A program made the translations under genes and the position numbers. Below are positions 62,754 to 64,000 of a stretch of 64,000 nt of DNA, piece by piece; position 1 is the first letter of the stretch, and each line of letters begins with the position of its first letter. Source of the stretch: Adhaeribacter terrigena (GTDB lineage Bacteria; Bacteroidota; Bacteroidia; Cytophagales; Hymenobacteraceae); NCBI RefSeq assembly GCF_016623615.1, contig NZ_JAEHFX010000003.1:62001-126000 (forward strand). The letters run 5' to 3'. A model generated the notes under the pieces. That model was not told the origin of the DNA. It saw only the letters and a program-made list of their open reading frames with translations, and searched no databases.

Positions 62754-63419
62754 ATGTACTATAACGTAATAATTACCGGCGCTACCGGCATGGTAGGCGA
62801 AGGCGTGCTGCACGAATGTTTGCAGGATCCGGAGATCACGGAAGTACTGCTGATCAACCGCCGGCCTTCGGGCTTTCAGCACCCGAAACTCAGGGAAGTC
62901 ATTCATCCGGATTTCCTGCATTTCCGCGGCATAACTGTCGATTTTAAAAACTACCAGGCCTGCTTTTTCTGCCTGGGCGTTTCTTCGGTAGGCATGAGCA
63001 AAGCCGATTATGAAAAGCAAACCTACGACCTGACCCTGGAAGTAGCCCGCACCATGGCTGCGCAAAACCCGGAGATGACCTTCTGCTACGTAACCGGCGC
63101 CGGCACCGATAGTTCAGAAAAAGGCCGTTCGCACTGGGCGCGCGTTAAAGGGAAAACGGAGAACGAACTGCTCCGGCTGTTTAAAAAGGCATTTATGTTC
63201 CGGCCGGCTTTCATTCAGCCTACGCCCGGCCTGAAAAATACCAGCAAATATTATAAGTACATAAGCTTCCTGGAACCGGTGTTGAAACGGCTGTTTCCGA
63301 AGTACATTTGTACCTTGCGGGAAGTAGGGCAGGCCATGATCCAGGCGCTGAAAAAAGGCTACCCGAAACCCATTCTGGAAGTGCCGGACATCAAAGCGCT
63401 GGCCCGTTCCGGAAACTGA
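62754..63419 (+). CDS. NAD(P)-binding Rossmann protein, atypical SDR type
   Basis: A 221-residue soluble protein: YNVIITGATGMVGEGVLHEC is the dinucleotide-binding motif, and LEVPDIKAL ends it. The sequence FCLGVSSVGMSKADYEKQTY and FCYVTGAGTDSSEKGRSHWA fits the atypical SDR group, related to YbjT- and TIP30-like proteins. The substrate is unknown. Confidence 0.87.
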   Translation: MYYNVIITGATGMVGEGVLHECLQDPEITEVLLINRRPSGFQHPKLREVIHPDFLHFRGITVDFKNYQACFFCLGVSSVGMSKADYEKQTYDLTLEVARTMAAQNPEMTFCYVTGAGTDSSEKGRSHWARVKGKTENELLRLFKKAFMFRPAFIQPTPGLKNTSKYYKYISFLEPVLKRLFPKYICTLREVGQAMIQALKKGYPKPILEVPDIKALARSGN

Positions 63420-63446
63420 AATCCTGTTTAAAAAGAAACCTTGTTT

Positions 63447-63794
63447 ATGAGAATCCTGAAATTATTGCCGGTGGTTTTACTTTTAAGTACCGCCTGTTCC
63501 CAGCCAACCAAGAAGCCTGTTTCATCCGGGCAAGAAACGCCTTCCGAAGTTCCCAACGAGCCGGTGATCAACTCCATTACCGGAGTAGTAACGGAAATTC
63601 AGCCGGGAAAAGATGGCTATACGGCCCAGGTAAAAACCACCGAACAGGAAACCGTTTTTGTTACTGTGAGCCGGGTGAATTTAAAAGATCCGGAAAGCTA
63701 CCGTTCCGTTAAAATAGGCGATACCCTTCGCGCAATCGGTGAGTCTTGGGAAATGAACGGTGAAAACCACCTGAAAGCCCTTGAACTCAAATAG
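63447..63794 (+). CDS. small lipoprotein
   Basis: A 115-residue lipoprotein: MRILKLLPVVLLLSTACSQP with the Cys at 17, then an OB-like beta domain (INSITGVVTEIQPGKDGYTA; RVNLKDPESYRSVKIGDTLR). It lies 27 nt after the Rossmann gene. TTG 63441 is an alternative start. Family not recognised. Confidence 0.75.
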   Translation: MRILKLLPVVLLLSTACSQPTKKPVSSGQETPSEVPNEPVINSITGVVTEIQPGKDGYTAQVKTTEQETVFVTVSRVNLKDPESYRSVKIGDTLRAIGESWEMNGENHLKALELK

Positions 63795-63825
63795 CCGGAA
63801 AACGCTAGGAATCTGCCCCTGAAAA

Positions 63826-64000
63826 CTACTCCTTCAGCTGGAAAAAAAGCCGCGAGATCGGGATTAGCATGATGCCGGAAACGGCGAACGCGATAAACGA
63901 AATTTTCAGGTTGAACGCGTGCGCCAGGTACCCGATCATGGGCGGCCCGAGCAACATACCCACAATGCCAAAGGTAGCAATGAGCGAAACGGCCATGCCA
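63826..64000 (-). CDS. MFS transporter, C-terminal end (partial)
   Basis: The last 57 codons of a minus-strand gene, open to the window edge: MAVSLIATFGIVGMLLGPPM, then IGYLAHAFNLKISFIAFAVS and GIMLIPISRLFFQLKE. The pattern of two helices with GxLxGPPxIGxLA fits helices 11-12 of a major facilitator protein. Its stop codon is within the second block of the motif copy at 63799-63829. Too short for a separate sub-family call. Confidence 0.75.
   Translation of the reverse strand, partial: GMAVSLIATFGIVGMLLGPPMIGYLAHAFNLKISFIAFAVSGIMLIPISRLFFQLKE

Larger units (their letters stand above)
5306..63829. repeat. Dispersed bipartite 31-nt motif, about 40 copies (master entry)
   Basis: Consensus: AAAACGSTAKSS, 11 variable nt (often starting TTTY and ending near SYTGA or TTA), then AAAASTRC. 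The first bases of the two blocks are 23 nt apart in nearly all copies. Plus-strand copies start at 6857, 7875, 14885, 17237, 22594, 27182, 28743, 31146, 33805, 35641, 39940, 42655, 44494, 45099, 47477, 48875, 50809, 51876 and 63799. Minus-strand copies occupy 31 nt from 5306, 10651, 11736, 12793, 15008, 16432, 17102, 19918, 20505, 23734, 30443, 31994, 32843, 33192, 38055, 42501, 42570, 47419 and 61037. An inverted pair lies at 10530-10570. Degenerate copies lie near 33660, 55145, 58601 and 61711. Flanks are not conserved. Most copies are intergenic; several overlap stop codons. No copy lies in the AT-rich gene at 55808-58573. Confidence 0.88.

Noticed and set aside
5306-63829. The 31-nt motif as a promoter or sigma-factor site
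   Set aside because: Copies occur in both orientations, often behind genes and over stop codons, and known promoter elements of the TAnnTTTG type exist separately in the window.
5306-63829. The 31-nt motif as a simple terminator or transposed repeat
   Set aside because: Single copies have no inverted symmetry able to form a stable stem, and sequences flanking and between the two blocks are not conserved.
1-64000. tRNA, rRNA, integrase or complete insertion sequence
   Set aside because: None seen on either strand; no transposase-like DDE or recombinase motifs appear in the translated frames.

Overview
The window looks like chromosomal DNA of a Bacteroidota bacterium, most likely in the Cytophagales/Hymenobacteraceae range. 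The evidence is a ccoN-ccoO fusion in a cbb3 oxidase locus, promoters of the TAnnTTTG type, and families typical of the phylum (outer-membrane beta-barrel receptor with a carboxypeptidase-like N domain, DUF4142 and DUF3943 proteins). Most of it is ordinary mid-GC sequence. I found no rRNA, tRNA, CRISPR array or complete insertion sequence.

Layout. 1-6.9 kb: cbb3 oxidase genes ccoNO (5' cut by the window edge), ccoQ-like, ccoP, ccoG, ccoH and a SafE/TauE-type membrane protein, followed by a double-domain universal stress protein. 8.1-11.4 kb: an outer-membrane receptor under a palindromic operator and an LTxxQ-type periplasmic protein. 11.4-17 kb: small conserved proteins, a YceI-like lipoprotein and a DEAD-box RNA helicase. 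17.3-19.9 kb: an Mla-type lipid ABC transporter (minus strand). 20.2-27.1 kb: an acyl-carrier-like protein lacking the phosphopantetheine serine, a GbsR/MarR regulator and a TolC/RND efflux system, tied together by three GTTC-N10-GAAC operator-like sites. 27.5-34.6 kb: type II NADH dehydrogenase, metallophosphoesterase, glycerophosphodiesterase, J-domain protein, DsbA-family protein and a lipoprotein. 34.9-38.0 kb: YceI, ring-cleaving dioxygenase, NADPH-FMN reductase and carboxylesterase, resembling the MhqNOD quinone-detoxification set; the site upstream of it recurs upstream of the NADH dehydrogenase. 38-42.5 kb: glpD and a class II uvrA. 42.8-55.5 kb: mostly small stress, envelope and hypothetical genes. 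55.8-58.6 kb: a strongly AT-rich block with one large SIR2-domain protein, a candidate anti-phage gene. 58.7-64 kb: hrpB, a GIY-YIG nuclease flanked by two near-identical ~144-bp inverted repeats, a DinB-like protein, a Rossmann protein, a small lipoprotein and the end of an MFS transporter.

The most striking signal is not a gene. About 40 copies of a bipartite 31-nt motif (AAAACGSTAKSS, exactly 11 variable nt, then AAAASTRC) lie across the window, almost equally in both orientations, mostly between genes or over stop codons. One inverted pair forms a transcription terminator. Density, fixed spacing, lack of conserved flanks and the terminator use resemble DNA-uptake sequences of Pasteurellaceae and Neisseria, or a genome-wide protein-binding site. 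I know of no description of such an element in this phylum.
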